Source of the DNA: Spirosoma pollinicola
Lineage (GTDB): Bacteria > Bacteroidota > Bacteroidia > Cytophagales > Spirosomataceae
Direction of reading: 5' to 3'
Length of the DNA stretch: 64,000 nt
NCBI RefSeq assembly: GCF_002831565.1
Contig: NZ_CP025096.1
Location: 7,555,014 to 7,619,013 of the forward strand
A program made the translations under genes and the position numbers. Shown here piece after piece: positions 7,810 to 16,587 of the stretch (positions within the stretch are counted from its first letter, which is position 1; the number at the start of each line of letters is the position of its first letter). The notes below the pieces were generated by a model. The model did no database searches. It was not told where the DNA came from and saw only the letters and a program-made list of their open reading frames with translations.

Positions 7810-9522
7810 TCCAGGAACCATCATGAACTCAGGCGGTTTCATCCACCCCCGTCGATAGTGCATTACCTTCTGCCAACCCATTTGATAGTGTTCCACCGCC
7901 TGACCCCGCCAAACTTTCCAACGAGGTCGGAGTTGACTGGGTTGACGGTGTTTTAAAATCAGTTGAGCATTGGCTTTGGGATACTTCTTTCGTAACCATC
8001 GCCAAATACGATCCCGTCCATACCAATCTAGGCTTGACAGGATTTTCTTGGCACCGGTACAATACTTGTAGAAGTTGCCCCAACCGCGCAGGATGGGGTT
8101 CAGTTTTTGAAGTAACTCATCCAGTGACCAACCCAGCGTAGCCCGGCCCGTCAACTGTTTGATGCGATAGCGCAAGTCCGCTGCTTTCTGTTTGGGTATT
8201 TCTAGCCGAGGTGTCCAGCCATAACGATAGTCCCACCGCATGCTAACTCGATGACCTAAGAACTCAAAGCCCTCGGTTAGGGGGGTGATCTTGGTCTTTT
8301 CCGGAGAGAGCGTTAAGCCCATTTTCTCTTGGAGTAGCTTTTGGAGGACCTCTCGCTCAGCTTGTGCATTTTCTTGAGTACCACTCACCAAAATGACAAA
8401 ATCGTCTGCGTACCGGAAGGGGAAGTAAACCGCCCGACCCGTCTGACGATCCACACTTCGGGACATCAAGGCCGCCTTGATGCCGTCACACTGGCGACTT
8501 TGGCGACGTTTTGTCTGATGGTTAACCCATCGTTCATAGCGTTCTTCAATCAAGCCCAGAGCTACATTGGCCAATAACGGAGAAACGATCCCTCCTTGCG
8601 GAGTGCCTGCATCGGTTCGCAGGAATTGTTCCTCTGACAGAATGCCTGCTTTTAAAAACTGAACCAGTAACTGGTTTACCCGTCGGTCATCCGAATGCTG
8701 CCGAATCCGGTTCATCAATTGGTGATGATCGATATGATCAAAACAGGCTTGAATGTCGCCTTCGATGACCCATTGATAGGGCATCTCATGACGTTTGTTA
8801 TCCTGTTTATTCACCTTTCGGGGACGCATACTCATCCGAATATGCTCCAAGGCGCCATGGCAGCCTCTTCCCGGCCGAAAGCCATAGGAGACATGCCAGA
8901 AACGCGCTTCCAGAATGGGTTCCAGTACTTGTTTGATGGCGCTTTGCACCACCCGATCCGCAATCGTCGGAATGCCCAGTGGACGGAACTGCCCTGGTTT
9001 ACCCGCTTTAGGGATCAACTTCCGGCGGCAGGGACTGGGTTTATAACTTCCAGTCCGTAACTGCTGCTGAAGAGTCGCTAAGAAGGGGGCTTCGCCAATG
9101 CGCTGGCGAATGCTTCCGACGGTCATCCCATCGATTCCTGGTGTGCGTTTGCCCTTATTCTGAGCTACGCGACGCCAGGCTTCTCGTAAGTTACGCAGGT
9201 CTGTTAACCAGTTCCATAACTCCCGATAGGCTTCGGTGGGATGTGTCTGACTCCATTGATACAGTTTTCGTTGCACGCTGAGTACCCAGGCGTAATCTGC
9301 CTGGTGAGCCAAGTCCATGGCTCGCTTCTCCGGCTTTGAAAGCGTATCGATTCCCTGCCCGCCTTCGCCATGTGAACGGCTTTCCCGTTCTCGGACTACT
9401 ACGCGGGCTCCGCCCTGAGAATGACCCCTCCCGAGTCGCTGTCGATAGCCTGTTTTCCTGACAGGCGAATCACCCCCAGTTCCCATGTTCCGATTGTTGA
9501 CCTGTGAATCCTTAGATGGCAT
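7795..9522 (-). CDS. ltrA: Group II intron reverse transcriptase/maturase
   Basis: 575 residues. The RT domain has TPGIDGM, IPKAGKPGQFRPLGIPTIADRVVQ, the YGFRPGRG block, DIQACFDHIDH, GTPQGGIVSPLLANV and the catalytic FRYADDFVIL. The C-terminus is the maturase (domain X) region ILRGWGNFYKYCTGAKKI... I see no HNH endonuclease domain. It splices and reinserts the intron by target-primed reverse transcription (established). The frame is intact. The last codons (GEPDA, stop at 7795) run into domain V. Confidence 0.93.
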   Translation of the reverse strand: MPSKDSQVNNRNMGTGGDSPVRKTGYRQRLGRGHSQGGARVVVRERESRSHGEGGQGIDTLSKPEKRAMDLAHQADYAWVLSVQRKLYQWSQTHPTEAYRELWNWLTDLRNLREAWRRVAQNKGKRTPGIDGMTVGSIRQRIGEAPFLATLQQQLRTGSYKPSPCRRKLIPKAGKPGQFRPLGIPTIADRVVQSAIKQVLEPILEARFWHVSYGFRPGRGCHGALEHIRMSMRPRKVNKQDNKRHEMPYQWVIEGDIQACFDHIDHHQLMNRIRQHSDDRRVNQLLVQFLKAGILSEEQFLRTDAGTPQGGIVSPLLANVALGLIEERYERWVNHQTKRRQSRQCDGIKAALMSRSVDRQTGRAVYFPFRYADDFVILVSGTQENAQAEREVLQKLLQEKMGLTLSPEKTKITPLTEGFEFLGHRVSMRWDYRYGWTPRLEIPKQKAADLRYRIKQLTGRATLGWSLDELLQKLNPILRGWGNFYKYCTGAKKILSSLDWYGRDRIWRWLRKKYPKANAQLILKHRQPSQLRPRWKVWRGQAVEHYQMGWQKVMHYRRGWMKPPEFMMVPGEPDA

Positions 9523-10328
9523 GCTCTACCCCTGGTGGTACGGGATGATGGCTAAGGGGAAGCTCCATCATCGAATAAGTTAGACTCATTCTGGGATCAG
9601 CAACATAAAGACCGATCCGCTCAGGCCACAGATTCCCTCTCAGCCAGTTCTGAAGGCGAGGGTTGGTGAGTAAGTACAGAGGCTTCCGGCACATGCTTCG
9701 TTGTCTCATCATCGATTCGGTGGTAGCCCGGCCGACAGGAAATGGCCTGTCTCCGGTACAGTTCAGGCTGCTCTGCTTATGACACCCGCTTGGCAGCACC
9801 CAGCGAGCTTTGCAGCCCCCTTCTATCTAACTTCCCTTGTTGGATAGGGCAGTATTACAACTGCCGGTCAACAATCAGCCGACACAGTCTTCAAAAAAAA
9901 ACTGCGTCTTCATGGCGCACTAATGTCGCTAACCCAGACTAAATTGGGAGCTTTCGGTAAAGGCTGATTTAACAATAAGTTTGGCCAGTAGCCTCTACCA
10001 TGTGTGCTATCCGTGGTTCGTGGTACAAATGATTTAGGTTGAATAGCCTGTAAGCCAACCAATTTCATCAGCGTTCGAACTTGACAACGTCCTACTGAAT
10101 GGCCTTTTTCCTGTAACTCTGCCGTAATGCGTCGACTGCCATACCGTCGTTTATGTTTAGCAAAAGTCTGCTCGACCAACTGCTGGTACTCAGCTTTTTC
10201 AGAAGTTAGTTGATAACTGTCGCCCCGTAGATACCTATAGTAAGCCGTCCGACTTACTTTCAGCACTGAGCATAGGGTTTCAACCGCAAACTCAGAGGCC
10301 AACTCTTGAACCAGCTTATAGCGTAATC

Positions 10329-10628
10329 TCAGGTCTGTCGGCTGATAATGGCTAAGGCTTTTTTTAAGATTTCGCTTTCTGTTTCTAATTGACTAATACG
10401 CTGTAGTAGCACCTGATTCTCAAGTAGTGCATCAGAAGCCGGACTCGAAAGGTGGTGTTTTTCTTCCCTTTTCATCCGTTGTTTCCATTTGTAGATGAGT
10501 GCTTCACTAATACCCAGTGCTTGAGCCACGTAAGCCACGCTTTGTCCGTTGGCAATCATTTTCAGCACGTCGGCTCTAAAAGTAGCGTCGTATTTACGAC
10601 GTTTAACGAGTTTGTTTTTAGGCTGCAT
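10329..10628 (-). CDS. IS3-family OrfA (helix-turn-helix)
   Basis: 99 residues. It has the HTH region KRRKYDATFRADVLKMIANG and ALGISEALIYKWKQRM, followed by a leucine-zipper-like heptad stretch (LLENQVLLQRISQLETESEILKKAL). In IS3 elements OrfA binds the ends, and OrfAB is made by frameshifting; a run of A residues lies near the 3' end here. OrfB, downstream, is broken, so the element is not autonomous. Confidence 0.85.
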   Translation of the reverse strand: MQPKNKLVKRRKYDATFRADVLKMIANGQSVAYVAQALGISEALIYKWKQRMKREEKHHLSSPASDALLENQVLLQRISQLETESEILKKALAIISRQT

Positions 10629-10870
10629 GATCTTGCGAAATTAGACAAGTTCACTGTGCCGATTAATTAGACCATCTCAATACAACGAAAAATTACCGTA
10701 GCCTAAATAGTACGTAGATAGCATTATAGGTCTTACTTAATTGGTACTCTATTTCTATGAATATCGTCTACATCAAAAGAAAATCTAGCAAAAACATTTT
10801 TGCTAGGCATACGTATGTAGCCTTGGTTTTCATTAAAGACCGTTTCTAACGTTCAATTCGCTGTTCTAAG

Positions 10871-11683
10871 ATGAATCCAAACAAAGCTTTATGGGAAAAA
10901 GGGGACTTCACCCAAATTGCCCAAACCATGCGGGAAAGCGGTGCAGCACTGGTCGCCCAACTTGGTATCACTGAAGGCCTTAAAGTCCTTGACCTGGGTT
11001 GTGGTGATGGAACCACGGCCATACCAGAAGCAAAACTGGGCGCTACTGTCTTAGGCGTTGATATTGCCTCCAATCTGGTTGAAGCGGGCAACGCTCGGGC
11101 AAAAGCGGAAGGACTTACCAATTGCACTTTCCAAGAAGGAGATGCAACCGATTTGCATGAGTTGAAGGATCAGAGTTTTGATCTGGTCGTGAGCATATTT
11201 GGGGCTATGTTCGCGCCAAAGCCATTTGATGTAGCTAGGGAAATGGTTCGTGTTACTCGTCCAGGTGGACGAATAGTGATGGGAAACTGGATACCGGGCG
11301 ATCCTACACTAGTAGCCCAAATCTTAAAGATCAGCTCTGCCTATACACCCCCACCGCCAGAAGGTTTCCTTAGTCCCATGTTATGGGGTGTAGAGAGCCA
11401 TGTAATTGAACGTTTTGAACAAGCGGGTGTGGCCAAAGAAAACCTAACTTTCCTTAAAGACACGTTTACATTTAACACCTCTTATCCACCATCAGAATAC
11501 GTCAATACGTTCAAAACCTATTACGGCCCTACCATGAATGCATTTGAAGCCGCTGAGAAAAATGGTAAGGCAGTGGAATTACAGCACGAATTAGAAGTTT
11601 TGTTTACTAGTCAGAACAAAAGCGTCGACAAGAATAAAACATCCATAGTAGTTAATTTCTTACGGGTAACTGTTACACGTTGA
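10871..11683 (+). CDS. Class I SAM-dependent methyltransferase
   Basis: 270 residues. Motif I VLDLGCGDGTTAI and the acidic GVDIASNLVEAG follow the N-terminal helix; then EGDATDLHEL, SFDLVVSIFGAMFAP and VRVTRPGGRIVMGNW, a UbiE/Methyltransf_11 pattern. The substrate is unknown. It follows the IS3 element by 190 bp and ends before a two-way hairpin terminator, so it is probably monocistronic. Confidence 0.85.
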   Translation: MNPNKALWEKGDFTQIAQTMRESGAALVAQLGITEGLKVLDLGCGDGTTAIPEAKLGATVLGVDIASNLVEAGNARAKAEGLTNCTFQEGDATDLHELKDQSFDLVVSIFGAMFAPKPFDVAREMVRVTRPGGRIVMGNWIPGDPTLVAQILKISSAYTPPPPEGFLSPMLWGVESHVIERFEQAGVAKENLTFLKDTFTFNTSYPPSEYVNTFKTYYGPTMNAFEAAEKNGKAVELQHELEVLFTSQNKSVDKNKTSIVVNFLRVTVTR

Positions 11684-11810
11684 ACATTCAGTAAGAGCTT
11701 TTGGTAAAGGAAACCTAATTGATTTTTTACAAGAAGACAGTTGTTGAAGCTATTATGAGTTTCTATCAATAATCTATTAACATAATCGTAGTTATAGAAC
11801 GACTCCTTAA

Positions 11811-11856
11811 AAGTACAACGCCTAGCTGTTTATCGAGGCAGCTAGGCGTTGTACTT
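11811..11856. terminator. Bidirectional terminator hairpin
   Basis: An 18-bp stem (AAGTACAACGCCTAGCTG with its complement at 11839-11856) with loop TTTATCGAGG and a T run, between the convergent methyltransferase and DUF892 genes. A covarying relative is at 13117-13164. Confidence 0.85.
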
Positions 11857-11873
11857 TTTGACGAAGTGGCTTG

Positions 11874-12353
11874 TTAATTCGCGCCCATGATCTGCTTGGC
11901 AATTTGAGTATGCTGCTCATCCGCTTGTTTAGCCTCCTCCAAAGAAGTCTGCAACGCCTGCTCGGTTTGACTCAGGCCCGCTTGAGCTGCGTACGTACGC
12001 AGCGTGCCAAAGGACGCAATCCAGTAGTGGAGCGCTAATTGACCCGAGGCAATGATGCCTAAATCACGCGACACCCCATCAGGAGCCTGCTGGCGAATGC
12101 GTTTGCTGACTTCGTAGTGCGCTTCTAAAATCGGATTCTGTTGTTCGTCTCCGCCACCCGCTTCTTGCAGAGCCCGGTCGATTCGGCTTACCCATTGCTT
12201 AGACGTTTCATTCCCTTGAGTAAGAGCGTCTTTGAGTTGCGTGTTTTGAACGTCGTTTTGAATCTCGTCGGTGGCTGCAGCGGCCACTTTACTACCGGCT
12301 TTCAAGGCGGTCAGGCCTTGTTTGATTAATTCTTTTATTGACTCGTTTTCCAT
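11874..12353 (-). CDS. DUF892 / YciE-like ferritin-like protein
   Basis: 159 residues, all helical. It has the family's pattern: SIKELIKQGLTALKAGSKVAAAATDEIQN at the N-terminus, then EAHYEVSKRIRQQAP, ASGQLALHYWIASFGTLRTYA, and a last helix EEAKQADEQHTQIAKQI. DUF892 proteins fold as ferritin-like four-helix bundles and are usually stress-induced (established). Metal ligands could be the Glu/His in EAHYE and DEQH. Confidence 0.8.
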   Translation of the reverse strand: MENESIKELIKQGLTALKAGSKVAAAATDEIQNDVQNTQLKDALTQGNETSKQWVSRIDRALQEAGGGDEQQNPILEAHYEVSKRIRQQAPDGVSRDLGIIASGQLALHYWIASFGTLRTYAAQAGLSQTEQALQTSLEEAKQADEQHTQIAKQIMGAN

Positions 12354-12541
12354 GGTCTACTTCTTTGTGGTTTGTGACTCGCTCACTCAACTAATTATAG
12401 AAACGAAGCCTCTTCATAGGGCGTAAATAGTTAGGGTTTGGTCGTTATAAATGGGGAAATATGTCCGCCTACTTAGCTAAGTGGTTGGACATTGTACTTT
12501 TTGACGGGCTGTTATCTAACTAACTTTTTAGCATAAGTTTG

Positions 12542-12570
12542 AAAGGGCTCCTCTCTTAGATTAGCCCTTT
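12542..12570 (+). terminator. Possible terminator hairpin
   Basis: AAAGGGCT (12542-12549) pairs with AGCCCTTT (12563-12570), followed by TTTTC. No gene directly upstream on this strand. Confidence 0.4.
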
Positions 12571-12590
12571 TTCGTGTTCTACGGCCACGG

Positions 12591-12830
12591 GATTTTTCTG
12601 AGGCATAGACCACCTCAAGTTTACCGAAAAAAGTATTTGATTAAAGTAGTATTTTTGTCTGTCTAACCCATTGCTTGAGCAAAATGACTATTTTATTCAC
12701 CCTATGTATTGTCTTATACCTGTTTGGAGCCATTGGTTTTCTAAACAGGAAAGATTTATTAAAGCCCTAACTTTTTGGTAGTATAGTTTCTCTGGTACAG
12801 TTGGGGTGGTCCATGCCTCAGAAAAATCTG
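12591..12830. repeat. 240-bp element with 28-bp inverted ends
   Basis: GATTTTTCTGAGGCATAGAC... (12591-12618) is repeated inverted at 12803-12830 with two mismatches. The inside holds a 28-codon ORF. No target duplication is clear. Confidence 0.6.
12684..12770 (+). CDS. 28-aa single-pass membrane microprotein (copy 1)
   Basis: ATG to TAA, 28 codons, one hydrophobic helix (MTILFTLCIVLYLFGAIGF) and a basic tail ending in KP. A paralogue of exactly the same length lies at 44536-44622, with 12 identical and many conservative positions. The topology recalls KdpF, the small subunit of the K+ ATPase, but no kdp genes are nearby. The family and role are unknown to me. Confidence 0.6.
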   Translation: MTILFTLCIVLYLFGAIGFLNRKDLLKP

Positions 12831-12840
12831 GGGCTTTGGG

Positions 12841-12856
12841 CCGGGCATCCGGGCGG
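12841..12856 (+). repeat. hp16-like, intergenic
   Basis: CCGG-GCAT-CCGG-GCGG, correct plan, atypical loop. No frame test is possible here. Confidence 0.5.
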
Positions 12857-12991
12857 TGAAACCTCAATCACTTAAACAGCGTCGCAGACTCGTATTTTTG
12901 TAGGTATGGAAGATCTGTTTAGTTCGGTGCGGTTAAGGTGGAGGGAGCGATCCGGTTCTATACGGTTCGCTCGAGTCAGAAAACAGCTTGT

Positions 12992-13114
12992 GAGAAGGAG
13001 TTAGTCGGCCAAGGCATGAGCGTCACGGTTTAGGCCAAAGCAGGTACCGAACATGTTGCAATGGGCCGAGCTATGCAACTGGTAGCCTTACAGATGGCCA
13101 ACCGCTCAAAATAG
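12992..13114 (+). pseudogene. Decayed gene remnant
   Basis: A frame reading EKELVGQGMSVTV, stop (TAG 13031-13033), AKAGTEHVAMGRAMQLVALQ and on to a second stop. It looks like the C-terminus of a real protein with one nonsense codon, but I do not recognise the family. The rest of the 12.35-13.24 kb gap holds only hairpins and repeats. Confidence 0.35.
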
Positions 13115-13116
13115 AG

Positions 13117-13164
13117 AAAGTGCAACGCCTGGCTGTTTATCGAAGCAGCCAGGCGTTGCACTTT
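13117..13164. terminator. Hairpin terminator, covarying relative of 11811-11856
   Basis: A ~19-bp stem (AAAGTGCAACGCCTGGCTG and complement), loop TTTATCGAAG, and a T run. The stem differs from the 11.8 kb copy by paired changes. Confidence 0.75.
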
Positions 13165-13240
13165 TTAAGTAGTCGCTTTATATTATTCGACTTTCACAGA
13201 ATCAGGAAAACGTTGCAAAATGGGTAGGGACTACGTTTTC

Positions 13241-13684
13241 TTATAAATCTTCTATTCGTTTATCCAGCATATAAGCTTTGTAAGTGCTCAAATGGTACTC
13301 TTCTGTTTTGACAAATAGGACCGAATTAAACAGAATAAAGACCATCACTGACCAAAAACCGTAGTTCTGACTTAGCCAGCTCGAAGCTCCCCAAGTATGA
13401 GCTAGTAAGACAAAAAGGATAAAGATCTTCAGGTACTTATAGTGTATAAAGGAACCGATTAGCCCTATAATAATCAACCAGGCAGCTGAAATTAAAAAGA
13501 TGCCTGAAACATGGATTGCCATTAAAAAGGCGTCTACTGGATTGCCTTCATTTGCCTTTTTTAAGTCTCCATTCCAGTACTCTTTAGATTGATAAGCAAT
13601 GGTTATAATTTCACCGAACAAACAAGCCCAATAAGCTGGAATAAACAGTATGTACCTAGTACTCAGTTTGGATGATACATTCAT
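13241..13684 (-). CDS. Hypothetical membrane protein
   Basis: 147 residues with about four hydrophobic segments (IPAYWACLFGEIITIA; FLMAIHVSGIFLISAAWLIIIGLIG; KIFILFVLLAHTW; FWSVMVFILFNSVLFV). No family is recognised. It is transcribed divergently from the iron-permease-like gene at 13787, about 100 bp away. Confidence 0.6.
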   Translation of the reverse strand: MNVSSKLSTRYILFIPAYWACLFGEIITIAYQSKEYWNGDLKKANEGNPVDAFLMAIHVSGIFLISAAWLIIIGLIGSFIHYKYLKIFILFVLLAHTWGASSWLSQNYGFWSVMVFILFNSVLFVKTEEYHLSTYKAYMLDKRIEDL

Positions 13685-13786
13685 CTGAGATTGTTGTATA
13701 GGTGAGCTTATAGTAAGGTATCTTGGAAAGAAGTAGGTACTTGTTGAGTTAGTAAAAATTAGTAGAACAAATCGATTTAATCACAT

Positions 13787-14254
13787 ATGAAAAAGTCATT
13801 CACGCAGTACTTTGAGCGGTTTGCATCCGCCGTCACACAAGCAACCGGTAGTTCATGGGCTTTTCTGACGGCTCTGACCGTTATTGTTGTCTGGATTGTT
13901 AGCGGCCCGCTCTTCAACTTTTCTGATACATGGCAACTCGTTATCAATACTGGCACAACTATTATCACCTTTTTAATGGTGTTTTTGATTCAAAAGTCTC
14001 AGAATAAGGATTCACTCGCTACCCAGATTAAGTTAAACGAATTAATTACTACCCACGCAGAAGCCAGCAACCGGCTACTCAATGTGGAGGATTTATCGGA
14101 AGAAGAATTGCGGGCACTTCATAAATTTTTTGGTCGGCTAGCTGACAAAGCCAAACAGGATAATAGCCTGACTGATACTCACTCGTTAGACATCGCTGAT
14201 GAGCTACATCAAGAGAAGCAACAGAACAATCGAGTTCGTCGAGGATCAAGGTAA
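13787..14254 (+). CDS. Low-affinity iron permease family protein
   Basis: 155 residues. The family core is clear: FERFASAVTQATGSSWAFLTALTVIVVWIVSGPLF, then SDTWQLVINTGTTIITFLMVFLIQKSQNKDSLA, giving two membrane helices with a conserved loop, followed by a cytoplasmic helix (LNELI...EEELRALHKFF). Members resemble the yeast Fet4-type domain, but bacterial function is mostly untested. Single gene. Confidence 0.82.
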   Translation: MKKSFTQYFERFASAVTQATGSSWAFLTALTVIVVWIVSGPLFNFSDTWQLVINTGTTIITFLMVFLIQKSQNKDSLATQIKLNELITTHAEASNRLLNVEDLSEEELRALHKFFGRLADKAKQDNSLTDTHSLDIADELHQEKQQNNRVRRGSR

Positions 14255-14321
14255 AGAATATCATTAGTGCAGATGCTCGACGCTTAGCCAGGCATTACGC
14301 TAAACTTGTTATATAATCTAC

Positions 14322-14450
14322 GTGGCTGTTGCAAAAGTAGATAAGGACTTATTTTTTGGTTTTCAACCAGCGATTTCCAGCTCAAAATCGTCCCTAGTCT
14401 GGCTGGCTTCTTGACAACCTGAACAGCTAACGGACTTTTGCAACAGCCAC
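14322..14450. mobile_element. MITE 2, IS1182-like terminal repeats
   Basis: 129 bp with 16-bp perfect inverted ends GTGGCTGTTGCAAAAG, flanked by direct CTAC duplications (14318-14321 and 14451-14454). The outer 12 bases equal those of MITE 1. Confidence 0.85.
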
Positions 14451-14454
14451 CTAC

Positions 14455-15051
14455 GTTATGTTCACCTAAACGAAAAGTTAAACAAAACTGGATTCTGCTA
14501 TACAACTAATTTAGGTGCTTTTTACTGAATTTATCGTTTATGAAAGCAGCGTTTCCAAGGGATGGCGAAGGCCGCTTGGAAATTTAACGGCTGGCCATTG
14601 TCATCACCTTTTTAGGTTTACCCGCTGTTCCCTGACACATGGACTTACTCTACAGTTTCTTCGCCCTAATTTCGGACCGGTTATATCTTCTAGTCTCATT
14701 TAGGAGGGATTTGTGAGAATTTTCCTTTTTCAATTGCTGCTTACTACTTAAATAGCGGTCCAGTGGTCCCGCTTCGGCACGGTCCGCCGTCCATATCTTT
14801 GTTTTCAGTTGATCTTATCAGAAAAAATACAATTTTTGAGTAAGGTCTGAAAAAGCTAGCCAGCACCCTGAGTTCCGCCGATAGTACGTCCCAACGATAC
14901 TGCACCGCTGGTTGCTCTGGCTAGCTTGTCTTTTCCCTGTAGCTCCAACATTACCCATAGACGTAGCTTCTGGTTACGATCTGGCATTCATGTGCAACAG
15001 CGGGAGAAGGCCGTCGGTCAACCAACGTATTCATTCTTTATCCCCTTTTCT
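14455..15051. other. Gap before the second IS110 type
   Basis: No supported gene. It probably contains the left non-coding end of the IS110 element whose transposase starts at 15052, and one hp16-like sequence; the element's left boundary could not be set. Confidence 0.4.
14775..14790 (-). repeat. hp16-like, intergenic
   Basis: On the minus strand ACGG-CGGA-CCGT-GCCG. The plan fits, but loop and tail are atypical. Confidence 0.45.
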
Positions 15052-15361
15052 ATGCTACAGCTACGCTATTGTGTTGGACTGGACATCAGTAAAGAGTCGC
15101 TTCAAGTCTGCCTGTCGGTGATCGACACTGATGGCCGAGTCGTCGTCAAAGGGTCGACTAAAGTGGCTAACAAACCGCTTGCTTTTGCTCACTTAGAGCA
15201 CTGGGTTAGCAAGCATCGTAAAGTGGACGGCCTCCCGCTACGCTACGTGATGGAGTCGACAGGCGTCTACCATGAGGCCGTAGCCTGGCACCTCCATCAA
15301 AGGGATCAGTCGGTTTGTATTCTATTGCCTAACAAGGCGAAACACTACCTGAAAAGCTTAG

Positions 15362-15377
15362 CCGGGGCGCCGGTGCG
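15362..15377 (+). repeat. hp16 in the second IS110 type
   Basis: CCGG-GGCG-CCGG-TGCG. Removal restores KSLDYKSKNDKIDAQ. Confidence 0.93.
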
Positions 15378-15519
15378 ACTACAAGTCCAAGAATGATAAA
15401 ATTGACGCCCAGGGATTGGCTCGAATGGGTCTGGAACAACAACTTAATCTATGGAAGCCTTTATCTAAAAGCATCTATAGTTTACGCTTGCTAACCCGGC
15501 AGCATCAGCGGCTTCAGGA

Positions 15520-15535
15520 CCGGGTCGCCGGTGCG
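15520..15535 (+). repeat. hp16 in the second IS110 type
   Basis: CCGG-GTCG-CCGG-TGCG. Removal restores QRLQEWKTKCRNQQ. Confidence 0.93.
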
Positions 15536-15998
15536 ATGGAAAACCAAGTGCCGTAACCAGCAACATGCCCTGGATTACAGCGTGATAGGCGATGATTTTA
15601 TCACAAAACAGAACGCAAAACTACTAGCCGTCTACGATCAACAGTTAGAGTCTTTAGAGGCAGCCATTCACCAACTTATTGAGCAGGATGCTATTCTGAA
15701 AGAACAGGTTGAACGCTTGACGGCCATCAAGGGGTTAGCACTTTTATCGGTGGCAGTTTTGATTGCAGAAACCAATGGGTTTGAGGGCTTCGCTAACCAA
15801 CGACAATTGGTGAGTTATGCGGGCTACGATGTGATTGAAAATCAATCAGGCAACCGGTCAGGCAAAACCCGGATCTCTAAAAAAGGCAACAGCCGTATCC
15901 GCCGTATTCTTCATTTACCCGCCTTCAATGCGGTTCGCTCTGGGGAGCCAACTTGTCAAGCTCTTTACGAACGAGTCTATCAAAAGACCAATACCAAA

Positions 15999-16014
15999 CC
16001 GGGTCGCCGGAGCG
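15999..16014 (+). repeat. hp16 in the second IS110 type
   Basis: CCGG-GTCG-CCGG-AGCG. Removal restores TNTKMKAYVAFQKK. Confidence 0.94.
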
Positions 16015-16224
16015 ATGAAAGCCTATGTGGCTTTTCAAAAGAAATTACTCCTACTAGCTTATGCATTATGGCGTCATCAAACTAAGTATGTCCCAAAACA
16101 GTCGACTCCGGCGGAAGTGGAAGCTCCGTTAACTAGCCAGCCAGATCAGAGTGACAAAAAAATAGTCCCGACTAGCGGGACTACACAGGATCAATCCACC
16201 GTGGCAGAGTTGTCTTTTGGATGA

Positions 16225-16587
16225 GGCAAAGATATTGAAAAAATCCTAACGCAAAACTTGCTTTCCACGACAGTACCAGCGGTACCGGCCAACGCGGCTC
16301 AATCTGTAGCATACAAGTACAAAAAGTAAGCATTCAGTTGACAGCTCACGGGCGGCTTTCTGAAGAAATCCTGTTGCATGCGATAACCCTACGCCAGTGC
16401 CTAAACCGATGAGAACCTGCTGAGCGAATAAAACGGACTGGATATGGGTTGATTTGGGCACTTACAGGTGTTTGTTACGCTGGATTACTTCCTATTCAGT
16501 TCGGTATCAAAACAGCTAAAGAATAGACCAAAACGTCTATTGGACTACAGCGTAATAAACCCTTTCTTTGCTTGAGATTACCCAGCC
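16225..16587. other. Gap before the arabinose locus
   Basis: 363 bp. It probably includes the right end of the IS110 element and the promoter of the isomerase-like gene. A 71-codon minus-strand ORF shows no family features. Confidence 0.4.

Larger units (their letters stand above)
7712..9920 (-). mobile_element. Group II intron inserted in the IS3 transposase
   Basis: Minus strand, ~2.2 kb. The 5' end GTGCGCC follows exon ...GACATTA and the 3' end CTACTCTAC precedes exon CGTATCTG. Joining the exons restores the IS3 frame. Domain V and a domain VI-like stem lie at the 3' end and the intron-encoded RT/maturase inside. The first ~400 nt (9523-9920) hold domain I. Confidence 0.92.
5866..10302 (-). 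pseudogene. IS3-family transposase OrfB in three pieces
   Basis: Piece 1 (10302 to 9921) ends ...NLVWVSDI; piece 2 (7711 to 7611) continues TYLPLVNGEWGYLATWMDLFSRKVVGWQVGETM; piece 3 (6263 to 5866) continues DELVVLPLRRALQLRQP, HSDRGGQY and PYDNAFAESLWSRLK. These carry the DDE integrase-core positions of the rve family. Splicing out the intron gives GAC-ATT-ACG-TAT (D-I-T-Y), and removing IS110 plus hp16 gives ETM-E-DELVV, both in frame. A further frame break lies near 6085-6115, in GC-rich sequence between SMSR and DDPYDNA. Confidence 0.88.
5851..10680 (-). mobile_element. IS3-family element, interrupted by a group II intron and by an IS110 element
   Basis: The imperfect 30-bp terminal inverted repeats are 5851-5880 (TTGAGGTGGTCC...) and 10651-10680. 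orfA and orfB read on the minus strand. Inside orfB lie an IS110-family element (6272-7602) and a group II intron (7712-9920). Subtracting these leaves about 1.29 kb, a normal IS3 length. No target duplication is obvious. Confidence 0.88.
15052..16224 (+). pseudogene. Second IS110-type transposase, broken by three hp16
   Basis: Starts MLQLRYCVGLDISKESLQVCL. hp16 copies at 15362-15377, 15520-15535 and 15999-16014 each shift the frame. Removing 16 bp each time gives YLKSLDYKSKNDKIDAQGLARMG, HQRLQEWKTKCRNQQHALDYS and KTNTKMKAYVAFQKKLLLLAY, one ~370-residue DEDD transposase. It differs clearly in sequence from copies A/B. The element's right boundary is not identified. Confidence 0.9.

Noticed and set aside
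16246..16461. 71-codon minus-strand ORF after the second IS110
   Set aside because: No family pattern; probably chance or IS end sequence.
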